DNA of 64,000 bases, taken from positions 187,097 through 251,096 of the forward strand of contig NZ_RCZM01000001.1 of assembly GCF_006438965.1 (NCBI RefSeq), written 5' to 3'. The notes below the pieces were generated by a model that had not been told where the DNA came from, made no database searches, and saw nothing but the letters and a program-made list of their open reading frames with translations. The stretch is from Pedococcus bigeumensis. GTDB taxonomy: Bacteria > Actinomycetota > Actinomycetes > Actinomycetales > Dermatophilaceae. Below, one piece after another: positions 45,765 through 54,300 of the stretch; within the stretch, counting starts at the first letter, position 1; every line of letters begins with the position of its first letter. The position numbers were made by a program, and so were the translations under genes.

Positions 45765-46690
45765 GCCGACACCTCCTCCTCGACCTTCTGGCCCGGATCG
45801 ATCGCGTCGCGGTACTGCGAGAGGAACAGCTCCTCGAGGGTGGGCGGCTGGCAGATGAGCGCCTCGATCCCGTGGCTGCCCAGCCGCTGGAGGACGTCGC
45901 CCACCGCGCTGGATTCGACGGACAGGACCAGGCGCTCGCGGTCCTGTCGGGCCGCGTCCACGCCGGGCCACTGAGCGGCCTCGGTCTGGGCCACCGGCCG
46001 GGTGAGGGTCGCGGTCACGCTGGTGCGGGTGAGGTGGCGAAGGTCGGTGAGGGTGCCGGAGTCGACGATCCGCCCGGCGCGGACGATGCTCACCCGGTCG
46101 GCGGCCGTCTCGACCTCGGACAGGATGTGGCTGGACAGCAGGACGGTCCGCCCCTCCGCCCGCACCTGGGTGAGGTGCTCCTGGAAGACCTTCTCCATCA
46201 ACGGGTCCAGCCCGGACGTCGGCTCGTCGAGGACGAGCAGCGGCACGTCCGAGGCCAGCGCCGCGACGAGCGCGACCTTCTGCCGGTTGCCCTTGGAGTA
46301 GGAGCGGCCCTGCTTGGTCGGGTCGAGCTCGAACGCCTCCAGCAGCTTGTCGCGCTTGCCGGCGTCGATCCCTCCACGCAGCCGGCCGAGCAGGTCGATG
46401 ACCTCACCCCCGGTGAGGTTGGGCCACAGCACGACGTCGCCCGGCACGTAGGCCAGCTGTCGGTGCAGCTCCGTGGCGTGCTTCCACGGGTCCTGGCCCA
46501 GCAGGGTCACGGTGCCGCCATCGGACCGGATCAGGCCGAGCAGCACGCGGATGGTGGTGGACTTCCCCGCGCCGTTGGGTCCGAGGAAGCCGTGGACCTC
46601 ACCCTCGTGGACGGTGAGGTCGAGCCCGTCGAGGGCGGTCGTGGCGCCGAACTTCTTGATGAGGCCGGTGGCCTCGATGACATGTGCCAT
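45761..46690 (-). CDS. ABC exporter ATP-binding protein
   Basis: A 309-residue cytoplasmic ATPase of the drug-export class. Walker A is GPNGAGKST (about 38-46), the signature is the variant YSKGNRQKVAL, Walker B is LLVLDEPTSGLD and the H-loop SSHIL. The C-terminal 90 residues form the usual DUF4162-type tail. ATG at 46690 follows minus-strand TACCGT by seven bases, so leaderless. First gene of the two-gene exporter operon. Confidence 0.94.
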   Translation of the reverse strand: MAHVIEATGLIKKFGATTALDGLDLTVHEGEVHGFLGPNGAGKSTTIRVLLGLIRSDGGTVTLLGQDPWKHATELHRQLAYVPGDVVLWPNLTGGEVIDLLGRLRGGIDAGKRDKLLEAFELDPTKQGRSYSKGNRQKVALVAALASDVPLLVLDEPTSGLDPLMEKVFQEHLTQVRAEGRTVLLSSHILSEVETAADRVSIVRAGRIVDSGTLTDLRHLTRTSVTATLTRPVAQTEAAQWPGVDAARQDRERLVLSVESSAVGDVLQRLGSHGIEALICQPPTLEELFLSQYRDAIDPGQKVEEEVSA

Positions 46691-46697
46691 GGCTCCG

Positions 46698-46737
46698 ACG
46701 GTACACCATTTTCAGAAAATGCTGAATGTTCTAAACT
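46698..46737. promoter_or_regulatory. Back-to-back promoters sharing one palindromic operator
   Basis: Minus-strand -10 TACCGT (46698-46703) drives the exporter; plus-strand -10 TAAACT (46732-46737) with -35 TTTTCA (46709-46714) drives the regulator. The perfect 15-base palindrome CATTTTCAGAAAATG (46707-46721) lies in both spacers, and a further half-site CTGAATG follows. A dimer bound here would shut both genes. Confidence 0.65.
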
Positions 46738-46743
46738 CCAACC

Positions 46744-47244
46744 ATGGTCGCCCCGCACCGCTCCGCCCCCGCACAGCCGCCCACCGCCCAGCACCGCTTC
46801 GTCGAGCGGTTCGGCTCGGCCTTGACCGAGGCAGGTCTGCAGCGGCTGCCCGCCCGGGTCTTCGCGGCACTGCTCGCCAAGGACGACGGCCGGATGACGG
46901 CCGCGGAGCTCGGCGACGTCCTCTCGGTCAGCCCCGCCTCCGTGTCGGGTGCGGTGCGCTACCTCCAGCAGATGCGGATGATCCACCGCGAGCGGGAACA
47001 AGGCAGCCGACGGGACGTCTTCGTCGTGGCCGACGACGCCTGGCACGACATGATGCTCAACACCCCCAACATCTACGCCCCGTTGACGTCGAGCCTGCGC
47101 GAGGGGGTCGCCATGGTCGGGGGACCGGGCACCCAGGCGGGGGACCGGCTGGCCGTGAGCGTGGCGTTCCTCGAGTTCGTCACCGAGGAGATGCAGCAGC
47201 TCTCCGACAAGTGGGACAAGCGCCGGGCCCAGCTCGGCTACTGA
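46744..47244 (+). CDS. GbsR/MarR-family transcriptional regulator
   Basis: A 166-residue winged-helix regulator. The recognition region is AAELGDVLSVSPASVSGAVR with the wing HREREQGSRRDVFVV. The C-terminal helices provide dimerisation. It is divergent from the ABC exporter and shares an operator palindrome in the 53-base gap, so it most likely represses the exporter and itself until an exported compound binds. ATG at 46744 lies six bases after TAAACT, suggesting a leaderless mRNA. Confidence 0.87.
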   Translation: MVAPHRSAPAQPPTAQHRFVERFGSALTEAGLQRLPARVFAALLAKDDGRMTAAELGDVLSVSPASVSGAVRYLQQMRMIHREREQGSRRDVFVVADDAWHDMMLNTPNIYAPLTSSLREGVAMVGGPGTQAGDRLAVSVAFLEFVTEEMQQLSDKWDKRRAQLGY

Positions 47245-47300
47245 CCACCGCTCGGGGTGAGGTGGGCCACGGGCGGTGACCACACGGCATACCGCGCCAC

Positions 47301-47306
47301 TATCTT
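47301..47306 (+). promoter_or_regulatory. -10 box TATCTT, leaderless promoter of the mutase gene
   Basis: TATCTT ends seven bases before the ATG at 47314; no Shine-Dalgarno is visible. Confidence 0.5.
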
Positions 47307-47313
47307 GGGCGGC

Positions 47314-48909
47314 ATGGCCGCTGATGTCCCCGACGCACGTTCCGAGTCCGACCTGCCGATCAAGGCGGTCTACGACGCGGGTGACCTCGAGGGCTTCGAC
47401 CCGCAGGAGCAGCTCGGTGAGCCCGGTCAGTTCCCCTACACGCGTGGCGTCTACCCGAACATGTACACCGGTCGGCCGTGGACGATGCGGCAGTACGCCG
47501 GCTTCGGGACCGCCAAGGAGTCCAACGAGCGCTACCACGAGCTGGTCGCCAACGGCACCGGCGGACTGTCCGTCGCCTTCGACCTGCCGACCCAGATGGG
47601 CTACGACTCCGACGAGGCGATCGCCAGCGGCGAGGTCGGCAAGGTCGGGGTCGCGATCGACTCGATCGACGACATGCGGACGCTGTTCGGCGGGCTGCCC
47701 CTGGGCGAGCTGTCGACGTCCATGACGATCAACGCACCCGCGGCCACGCTCCTGCTGATGTACCAGCTGGTCGCCGAGGAGAACGGCGCCGACCCCTCCA
47801 AGCTGGCGGGCACGATCCAGAACGACGTGCTCAAGGAGTACATCGCCCGCGGCACCTACATCTACCCGCCGAAGGAGTCGCTGCGACTCATCAGCGACAT
47901 CTTTGCCTACTGCCACAAGGAACTTCCGCGCTGGAACACCATCTCCATCAGCGGCTACCACATGGCCGAGGCCGGGGCGACTCCCGCACAGGAGATCGCC
48001 TTCACGCTCGCCAACGCCAAGGAGTACGTGCGCGCGGCGCAGGCCGCGGGGCTCGACGTCGACGACTTCGCCCCGCGTCTGTCGTTCTTCTTCGTGGCGC
48101 GCACGACGCTGCTGGAAGAGGTCGCGAAGTTCCGGGCAGCGCGACGGATCTGGGCGCGGGTCATGCGCGACGAGTTCCGTGCCAAGAACCCCAAGAGCCA
48201 GATGCTGCGGTTCCACACGCAGACCGCCGGGGTGCAGCTGACGGCCCAGCAGCCCGAGGTCAACCTGGTCCGTGTCGCACTGCAGGGGCTCGGGGCCGTC
48301 CTCGGTGGCACCCAGTCGCTGCACACCAACTCGTTCGACGAGGCGATCGCCCTGCCGACGCAGAAGGCTGCGCGGCTCGCCCTGCGCACCCAGCAGATCA
48401 TCGCCTACGAGACCGACGTGACGAAGACCGTTGACCCGTTTGCCGGTTCGTACGTCGTGGAGGCAATGACCGACGACGTCGAGGCCGCGGCTCTCGACCT
48501 GATCCAGGCCGTCGAGGACCGGGGCGGAGCGGTTGCCGCCATCGAGCAGGGATTCCAGAAGTCCGAGATCGAGCGCTCGGCCTACCGGATCGCCCTCGAG
48601 ATCGACAACAAGGAACGCACCGTCGTCGGCCTCAACCGCTTCGCCCTCGACGAGGAGGAGCCCTACGAACCGCTGCGCGTCGACCCGCAGATCGAGCACG
48701 ACCAGCGCGAGCGCCTCGCGGCGCTCCGTGCAGACCGTGACAACGAGGCGGTCGAGCGGGCCCTCGAAGCCGTGCGCGAGGCGGCGCGGGGGACCGACAA
48801 CCTGCTCTACCCGATGCGCGAGGCGCTCCGTCTTCGTGCCACCGGTGGCGAGGTCAGCCACGCGCTGCGCGACGTCTGGGGCGTCTACATCCCCCACGAG
48901 ACGTTCTAG
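47314..48909 (+). CDS. Methylmalonyl-CoA mutase large subunit without B12-binding domain
   Basis: A 531-residue acyl-CoA mutase TIM-barrel. It contains PNMYTGRPWTMRQYAGFG, GYDSDE, SISGYHMAEAGATPAQE, LRFHTQTAGVQLTAQQP and LHTNSFDEAIALPT. The residues that hold the methylmalonyl carboxylate in the well-studied enzyme correspond to Tyr61 (RQYAGF) and the Arg of ARGTYIYPP; both are kept, which argues for methylmalonyl-CoA rather than isobutyryl-CoA. The usual C-terminal cobalamin domain (HxDxxG) is absent, so a separate small subunit must exist; none is in the window. The ATG at 47314 is chosen for its -10 box and conserved N-terminus. Confidence 0.9.
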   Translation: MAADVPDARSESDLPIKAVYDAGDLEGFDPQEQLGEPGQFPYTRGVYPNMYTGRPWTMRQYAGFGTAKESNERYHELVANGTGGLSVAFDLPTQMGYDSDEAIASGEVGKVGVAIDSIDDMRTLFGGLPLGELSTSMTINAPAATLLLMYQLVAEENGADPSKLAGTIQNDVLKEYIARGTYIYPPKESLRLISDIFAYCHKELPRWNTISISGYHMAEAGATPAQEIAFTLANAKEYVRAAQAAGLDVDDFAPRLSFFFVARTTLLEEVAKFRAARRIWARVMRDEFRAKNPKSQMLRFHTQTAGVQLTAQQPEVNLVRVALQGLGAVLGGTQSLHTNSFDEAIALPTQKAARLALRTQQIIAYETDVTKTVDPFAGSYVVEAMTDDVEAAALDLIQAVEDRGGAVAAIEQGFQKSEIERSAYRIALEIDNKERTVVGLNRFALDEEEPYEPLRVDPQIEHDQRERLAALRADRDNEAVERALEAVREAARGTDNLLYPMREALRLRATGGEVSHALRDVWGVYIPHETF

Positions 48910-48910
48910 T

Positions 48911-48964
48911 CGAGTCTTTGCAGGATCTGCCACGCAATGAGGTGGCAGATCCTTCAAAGACTCG
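48911..48964. terminator. Palindromic terminator/repeat, 23-8-23, copy 2
   Basis: Arms 48911-48933 and 48942-48964 pair with one mismatch around an 8-base loop, directly after the mutase stop. Same layout and nearly the same sequence as 44097-44150. Confidence 0.7.
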
Positions 48965-49018
48965 GCGTGCGAAGGCGGACAGGATCGACCCCCGGCCGCG
49001 AGTAGAGTCGGCGCTGAC

Positions 49019-50233
49019 ATGAGCGACAACCACCTGCTGGCCGACCTGTGCACCAGCATCGACGCCCTCGCCCCTGAGCTCCTCGCCCTGCAGCACGACC
49101 TGCACGCCCATCCGGAGCTCTCCCGCGGCGAGACGCGGACGACCGCCAAGGTCGCCGAACGCCTGGCCGCCGCGGGGATCGCCATGCGCACCCTGCCCGT
49201 CAGCGGACTGATCGCCGACCTCGGTGCCGAGCAGCCGGCATACCGGGTGGCGTTGCGCGCCGACCTGGACGCGCTGCCGGTGGGGGAGCGCACGGGTCTG
49301 CCCTGGGCGTCGACGACCGCCGGGATCTGCCACGCCTGCGGCCACGACGTCCACGTCGCCGGGATGGTCGGCGCGGGTCTCGCCCTCAAGCTCCACGAGG
49401 AAGTCCTGCGGGAGCGCGGCATCGGGGTGCGCCTGCTCTTCCAGCCCGCCGAGGAGGTCATCCCCGGTGGCGCGGTCGACCTGCTCGCCGAGGGCGCCCT
49501 CGACGACGTCGACGCGATCTTCGCCGTGCACTGCGACCCGAGCCTCGACGTGGGCACCGTCGGACTGCGCGACGGAGCCATCACCGCAGCCGCCGACCGC
49601 ATCACGGTGCACCTCGCGGGCCGCGGCGGCCACACGTCGCGCCCGCACCTCACCGAGGACCTCACCTTCGCGCTCGCCAAGGTGGTCACCGAGCTGCCGG
49701 CCGTGCTGTCCCGCCGCCTCGACCCGCGCACCGCCTTCGCGCTGGTCTGGGGTGAGGTGCACGCCGGCATGGCCGCCAACGTCATCCCGTCCAGCGGCAC
49801 CATCGCGGGCACCCTGCGCATGCTCGACGCCACCGCGTGGACGACCATCGGCCCGCTCCTCGCCGAGGCGGTCGAGCACATCGTCGCCCCGTATGCCGTC
49901 ACGGCAGTCCTCGAGCACGTCCAGGGAGTGCCTCCCGTGGTCAACGACGCGGAGGCGATCGAGGTCTTCCGGGCCGCGGCAGACGGGGCCGGCCTCACGT
50001 CCGTGGGTACCCAGCAGTCCCTCGGTGGGGAGGACTTCGCGTGGTACCTGCGCAAGGTTCCGGGCGCGATGGCACGGCTTGGGACGCGCACGCCGGGCGG
50101 CCATACCTACGACCTCCACCAGGGTGACCTGGTCGTCGATGACGACTCGGTCGTCCAGGGCGCCCGGCTGCTCGCCGGTGCCGTGGTGGCTGGAGTGGTC
50201 AAGGCTGCCGCCAAGGGTCCCGAGCACGGTTGA
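49019..50233 (+). CDS. M20 family amidohydrolase (HipO/AbgB-like)
   Basis: A 404-residue metal-dependent amidohydrolase that would release an amino acid from N-acyl or aminobenzoyl conjugates. Motifs are HDLHAHPELS, the metal-site ALRADLDALPV and CHACGHDVHVAG, FQPAEE and the dimerisation domain with GRGGHTSRP. The substrate is unknown. ATG at 49019 has TAGAGT ten bases before it and no Shine-Dalgarno. It stands between the mutase terminator and the nucleoside transport operon. Confidence 0.9.
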   Translation: MSDNHLLADLCTSIDALAPELLALQHDLHAHPELSRGETRTTAKVAERLAAAGIAMRTLPVSGLIADLGAEQPAYRVALRADLDALPVGERTGLPWASTTAGICHACGHDVHVAGMVGAGLALKLHEEVLRERGIGVRLLFQPAEEVIPGGAVDLLAEGALDDVDAIFAVHCDPSLDVGTVGLRDGAITAAADRITVHLAGRGGHTSRPHLTEDLTFALAKVVTELPAVLSRRLDPRTAFALVWGEVHAGMAANVIPSSGTIAGTLRMLDATAWTTIGPLLAEAVEHIVAPYAVTAVLEHVQGVPPVVNDAEAIEVFRAAADGAGLTSVGTQQSLGGEDFAWYLRKVPGAMARLGTRTPGGHTYDLHQGDLVVDDDSVVQGARLLAGAVVAGVVKAAAKGPEHG

Positions 50234-50306
50234 GCGACCATCGCGGATCGGTAACGGTTTGTGACCCAAGTGCCTCAAGGCTGACTTGCCCGCCAGTTCA
50301 TCGGGC

Positions 50307-50312
50307 TATCCT
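50307..50312 (+). promoter_or_regulatory. -10 box TATCCT of the nucleoside transporter operon
   Basis: TATCCT with an approximate -35 (CTTGCC) upstream, giving a leader of about 50 bases. A dyad GGTAAC-N5-GTGACC at about 50250-50266 may be an operator. Confidence 0.45.
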
Positions 50313-50368
50313 CACGGCCTAGTGGCGCACCAGAGCGCCTCATGCATACCAAAGAACAGGAGACAGCC

Positions 50369-51424
50369 TTGCGTCACACGATGAAGGTTGCAGCGGTGAT
50401 GTCGGTGGCAGCACTGACCCTCGCCGCGTGTGGTGACTCGGGCAACGACCCGGGGACCAGCGGTTCCAGCTCGAGCACGACCAAGAAGAGCGGCCTCAAG
50501 GTCGGCATGGCCTATGACGTCGGCGGTCGCGGTGACCAGTCGTTCAACGACTCCGCTGCGGCGGGTCTGGACAAGGCCAAGAGCGAGCTCGGGGTGGACA
50601 CCAAGGAAGCCGCCGCGGTCAACGGTGAGAACGAGGCCGCCCGCGAGGAGCGCCTCCAGCAGCTCGTCGACGCCGACTACACCCACGTCGTCGCAGTGGG
50701 CTTCGCCTACGCGGCAGCGGTCGGCAAGGTCGCCAAGGCCAACCCTGACGTGCACTTCGCGATCGTCGACGACGCGTCGGACGACTCCAAGGGCCCCAAC
50801 GTCGACCAAATCACCTTCGCCGAGAACGAGGGCTCGTTCCTCGTCGGTGCCGCGGCCGCAATGAAGTCCAAGACGGGCCACATCGGCTTCGTCGGTGGCG
50901 TCAACGTGCCGCTCATCAAGAAGTTCGAGGCTGGCTACATCGCCGGTGCGAAGGCCGTCAACCCGGCCATCAAGGTCGACTCCCAGTACCTCACCCAGCC
51001 GCCGGACTTCAGCGGCTTCGGTGACCCGGCCAAGGGAAAGACCGCCGCGGACGGCATGTACCAGAAGGGCGCCGACGTGGTTTACCACGCAGCGGGCGGC
51101 TCCGGTGGTGGCGTCTTCACGGCTGCCAAGGCGGCCGGCAAGCTGGCGATCGGTGTCGACTCCGACCAGGCCCTCACGGCCCCGGCCGACGTCCGCTCGG
51201 TCATCATGACGTCGATGATCAAGAAGGTCGACGTCGCGGTCTACGACTTCATCAAGTCGGCGGCTGATGGCAAGGAGAAGACCGGCAACAACATCTACGA
51301 CCTGAAGGCTGGCGGCGTCGACTACTCCACCACCGGTGGTGCGATCGACGACATCAAGGCCAAGCTCGATGACTACAAGGCCAAGATCATCGCGGGCGAG
51401 ATCAAGGTGCCTGTGACCCCCTGA
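50369..51424 (+). CDS. BMP-family nucleoside-binding lipoprotein
   Basis: A 351-residue substrate-binding lipoprotein (BmpA/PnrA type) for nucleoside import. The signal ends in the lipobox LTLAAC. Family segments are VGMAYDVGGRGDQSFNDSA, FAIVDDAS, ENEGSFLVGAAAA, GHIGFVGGVNVPLIKKFEAG and VYHAAGGSGGGVF. I choose TTG at 50369, seven bases after AGGAGA; the upstream ATG at 50342 would place the ribosome site inside the coding region, and ATG 50381 is too far from it. It heads the transporter and salvage gene group. Confidence 0.92.
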   Translation: MRHTMKVAAVMSVAALTLAACGDSGNDPGTSGSSSSTTKKSGLKVGMAYDVGGRGDQSFNDSAAAGLDKAKSELGVDTKEAAAVNGENEAAREERLQQLVDADYTHVVAVGFAYAAAVGKVAKANPDVHFAIVDDASDDSKGPNVDQITFAENEGSFLVGAAAAMKSKTGHIGFVGGVNVPLIKKFEAGYIAGAKAVNPAIKVDSQYLTQPPDFSGFGDPAKGKTAADGMYQKGADVVYHAAGGSGGGVFTAAKAAGKLAIGVDSDQALTAPADVRSVIMTSMIKKVDVAVYDFIKSAADGKEKTGNNIYDLKAGGVDYSTTGGAIDDIKAKLDDYKAKIIAGEIKVPVTP

Positions 51425-51430
51425 TCAACT

Positions 51431-51462
51431 TCTGTTGAAGGGCATGTCTGTTGAAGGGCATG
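51431..51462. repeat. Exact 16-bp tandem duplication
   Basis: TCTGTTGAAGGGCATG occurs twice in direct succession just after the BMP gene stop. It looks like a recent slippage event. Confidence 0.8.
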
Positions 51463-51481
51463 TTGTACGGCATGTGGCCAA

Positions 51482-51525
51482 CACACGGCCCGGGCGGCGC
51501 GGTAGCGTCAGACCCGGGCCGTGTG
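51482..51525 (+). terminator. Hairpin between BMP lipoprotein and ATPase genes
   Basis: Perfect 13-base arms, CACACGGCCCGGG at 51482-51494 and its complement at 51513-51525, with an 18-base loop. It probably reduces downstream transcription so that the binding protein is made in excess. Confidence 0.6.
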
Positions 51526-51628
51526 CTTGTCTGATCGCCCCCGCACCCGGCGCACCACGGCTGTCGGATGCGCCCCAATTTGCGCCACCCGCTCGCGACG
51601 TCGCGAGCCCGGACCTGGAGTGTGAGCC

Positions 51629-53185
51629 ATCACTGCCTCCCCACCGCTGACGCAGACCACAGCCGACGGTGGTGCCCCAGCCGTCGAGCTCGAGGGGATC
51701 ACCAAGCGCTTCCCCGGCGTGGTCGCCAACAAGGACATCACCTTCTCGGTCCGCCGCGGCACGGTCCACGCGATCGTCGGTGAGAACGGCGCGGGCAAGT
51801 CCACGCTCATGAAGATCCTCTACGGCGTGCAGCGTCCCGACGAGGGGACCATCAAGGTGGACGGGCAGCTGGTCAACCTGCACTCGCCGTCGGACGCGAT
51901 CGCAGCCGGGATCGGCATGGTGTTCCAGCACTTCATGCTCGCTGACAACCTGACCGTCCTCGAGAACGTCGTCCTCGGCGCGGAGAAGCTGCACGGGATC
52001 GGCGACGGCGCGCGCCGCGAGATCAAGCGGATCTCCGACGCCTACAAGCTCGACGTCGACGCCGATGCGCTCGTCGCCGACCTCGGGGTGGGGGCCCGGC
52101 AGCGGATCGAGATCCTCAAGGTGCTGTTCCGCGGCGCCAAGACGCTCATCCTCGACGAGCCGACGGCCGTCCTGGTGCCGCAGGAGGTCGACGAGCTGTT
52201 CGACCAGCTCGCCGAGCTCAAGGACGAGGGCCTGACCGTCCTGTTCATCTCGCACAAGCTCGACGAGGTGCTCAAGGTCGCCGACTCGATCACGGTGATC
52301 CGCCGCGGCACCACCATCGACACCGTGGACCCCAAGTCGGTAAACGCCCGCCAGCTCGCCGAGCTGATGGTGGGCTCGGAGCTTCCCTCGCCGACGACGG
52401 AGGAGTCCACGGTCACCGACCGCGTCCTGCTCAAGCTCGACAACATCGCCCTCGGTAGTGGCACCGGCCGACCGGTACTCGACGACATCTCACTCACGAT
52501 CCACGCGGGCGAGGTCCTGGGCATCGCGGGTGTCGAGGGCAACGGCCAGGCCGAGCTCGTCGAGGTGATCATGGGGATGCGTGAGCCCAGCTCGGGCGAG
52601 GTCTTCCTGGGCGACATCGACATCTCCGACTGGCACGTCCGCGAGATCCGGGAGGCCGGCGTCGGTTACATCCCGGAGGACCGGCACCGCCACGCCCTGC
52701 TGCTCGAAGCCCCCCTGTGGGAGAACCGCATCCTCGGGCACCAGACCGAGGCGCCCAACGTCAAGGGCCTGCTGATCGACGCCGCCGCGGCCAAGGCCGA
52801 CACCGAGCGCATCGTCAAGGACTACGACGTCCGCACGCCCTCGATCTTCGTCACCGCCGGGTCGCTGTCCGGCGGCAACCAGCAGAAGCTCATCATCGGC
52901 CGCGAGATGAGCCACAAGCCCAAGGTGCTCATCGCCGCCCACCCCACCCGAGGGGTCGACGTCGGCGCCCAGTCGAGCATCTGGGACCACATCCGTGACG
53001 CCCGTCGCGAGGGCCTGGCGGTGCTGCTGATCTCGGCCGACCTCGATGAGCTGATCGGCCTGTCGGACACCATTCGCGTCATCCTGCGCGGCAAGCTCTC
53101 CGGGGAGTTCGACCCGGACAACGTGACGGCAGAAGACCTCGGCGCAGCGATGACCGGTGCCGGCGAGAAGGAGGCATCGCGGTGA
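51629..53185 (+). CDS. Nucleoside ABC transporter ATP-binding protein (apparent ATC start)
   Basis: A 518-residue ATPase with two nucleotide-binding domains, as in sugar/nucleoside importers. Domain 1 has Walker A GENGAGKST and a degenerate signature (LGVGARQRIEIL); domain 2 has a weak Walker A (GVEGNGQAE) and LSGGNQQK. The frame is closed by TGA at 51623-51625. The first ATG/GTG/TTG in frame is GTG 51719, which would remove the first strand AVELEGITKRFPG needed for nucleotide binding. ATC at 51629 has GGAG eight bases upstream and is the best start. A sequencing error is the alternative. The 3' end overlaps the first permease. Confidence 0.85.
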   Translation: MTASPPLTQTTADGGAPAVELEGITKRFPGVVANKDITFSVRRGTVHAIVGENGAGKSTLMKILYGVQRPDEGTIKVDGQLVNLHSPSDAIAAGIGMVFQHFMLADNLTVLENVVLGAEKLHGIGDGARREIKRISDAYKLDVDADALVADLGVGARQRIEILKVLFRGAKTLILDEPTAVLVPQEVDELFDQLAELKDEGLTVLFISHKLDEVLKVADSITVIRRGTTIDTVDPKSVNARQLAELMVGSELPSPTTEESTVTDRVLLKLDNIALGSGTGRPVLDDISLTIHAGEVLGIAGVEGNGQAELVEVIMGMREPSSGEVFLGDIDISDWHVREIREAGVGYIPEDRHRHALLLEAPLWENRILGHQTEAPNVKGLLIDAAAAKADTERIVKDYDVRTPSIFVTAGSLSGGNQQKLIIGREMSHKPKVLIAAHPTRGVDVGAQSSIWDHIRDARREGLAVLLISADLDELIGLSDTIRVILRGKLSGEFDPDNVTAEDLGAAMTGAGEKEASR

Positions 53186-54300
53186 AGTCGCTCAATGTCC
53201 GTCGGATCCTGATGAGCCTGGCCGCGCCGGTGCTGGCCCTCGTCGTGGCGTTCGTCGTCACGTCCTTGGTGCTGGTCGCCGTCGGTGACCCGGTGGGGGA
53301 GGTCTGGAAGACCATCCTCGCCGTCCCGAAACCGCGGCAGGGCGTCAACATCATCAACGCCGCCTCAGTGTTCTACATCTCCGCCATCGCCGTCGCGGTG
53401 GGCTTCCGGATGAACCTGTTCAACATCGGCGTCGACGGCCAGTACCGCGTCGCGGTCTTCGCGGCCGCGGTCTTCGCCGGCCAGGGCTGGCTGCCCGGCT
53501 GGCTCAACATCATCGTGTCGATCCTCATCGCGATGGTGGCCGGCGGGCTGTGGGCCAGCATCGCGGCATACCTCAAGGTGAAGCGCGGCGTCTCCGAGGT
53601 GATCTCGACGATCATGCTCAACGCCATCGCCACCGGGGTGGTGAGCTGGCTCCTGCTCAAGGTGGCCGACCGCAAGGAAGGCTCCAACAGCATCGAGACC
53701 AAGACGATCCCGGACTCCTCGCAGCTCGAGGGCTTCAAGCTCATCCCCGGTGCGACCAACCGCGTCTACACGCTGCTGATCCTGGCGGTCCTCGTCGGGC
53801 TCCTGTACTGGTTCGTGCTGGGCAAGACGCGGTTCGGCTTCGACCTGCGGGCGACCGGTCGCTCGGAAACCGCCGCAGTCGCCAGTGGCGTGAAGGTCCC
53901 GCGCATGGTGGTGACCGCGATGATCGCCTCCGGTGCCCTGGCCGGTCTCGTGGGCATGCCGCTGCTGTTCGGGCAGGACCACAACTACGGCACGACGTTC
54001 CAGTCCGGGCTCGGTTTCGCCGGCATCGGCATCGCGCTGCTCGGTCGCAACAACGCCGTCGGCATCGCTTTCGGAGCCCTCCTCTGGGCGTTCCTCGACG
54101 TGCAGTCCAACGCCCTGCAGATCCAGGCCGGCGTCGCCCAAGAGCTCGTCAACATCATCCAGGGCGTCATCCTGTTCGCGGTCGTCATCGCCTACGAGCT
54201 GATCCGCCGGGCCGACAAGCGGATCGAGCAGAGCCGCGTCGCGAGCGAGCTGGCCGCGCAACGACGAGCCGCCCCCGCCACGGAAGGAGCGCCGGCATGA
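53182..54300 (+). CDS. Nucleoside ABC transporter permease 1
   Basis: A 372-residue membrane protein of the branched-chain/ribose-like permease superfamily, used by BMP-dependent nucleoside importers. It has eight to ten hydrophobic helices and the family segments GFRMNLFNIGVDGQY, VSEVISTIMLNAIA and GFAGIGIALLGRNN. GTG at 53182 overlaps the ATPase stop and the 3' end overlaps permease 2 (ATGA). The cytoplasmic tail is charged. Confidence 0.93.
   Translation: MKSLNVRRILMSLAAPVLALVVAFVVTSLVLVAVGDPVGEVWKTILAVPKPRQGVNIINAASVFYISAIAVAVGFRMNLFNIGVDGQYRVAVFAAAVFAGQGWLPGWLNIIVSILIAMVAGGLWASIAAYLKVKRGVSEVISTIMLNAIATGVVSWLLLKVADRKEGSNSIETKTIPDSSQLEGFKLIPGATNRVYTLLILAVLVGLLYWFVLGKTRFGFDLRATGRSETAAVASGVKVPRMVVTAMIASGALAGLVGMPLLFGQDHNYGTTFQSGLGFAGIGIALLGRNNAVGIAFGALLWAFLDVQSNALQIQAGVAQELVNIIQGVILFAVVIAYELIRRADKRIEQSRVASELAAQRRAAPATEGAPA

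Noticed and set aside
46531-50091. Very long open frame (1186 codons) on the minus strand
   Set aside because: It lies antisense to the GbsR regulator, mutase and amidohydrolase genes, which have clear family motifs. Long antisense frames are normal in DNA with GC-rich third positions.
50233-50369. Riboswitch upstream of the BMP lipoprotein
   Set aside because: The leader is only about 50 bases after the -10 and shows no recognisable aptamer core.
51568-51783. Frameshifted start for the ABC ATPase via GTG 51622
   Set aside because: The GTG at 51622 is in a different frame and gives an Arg/His-rich shadow peptide; it could only be used after a base error, so ATC 51629 is preferred.
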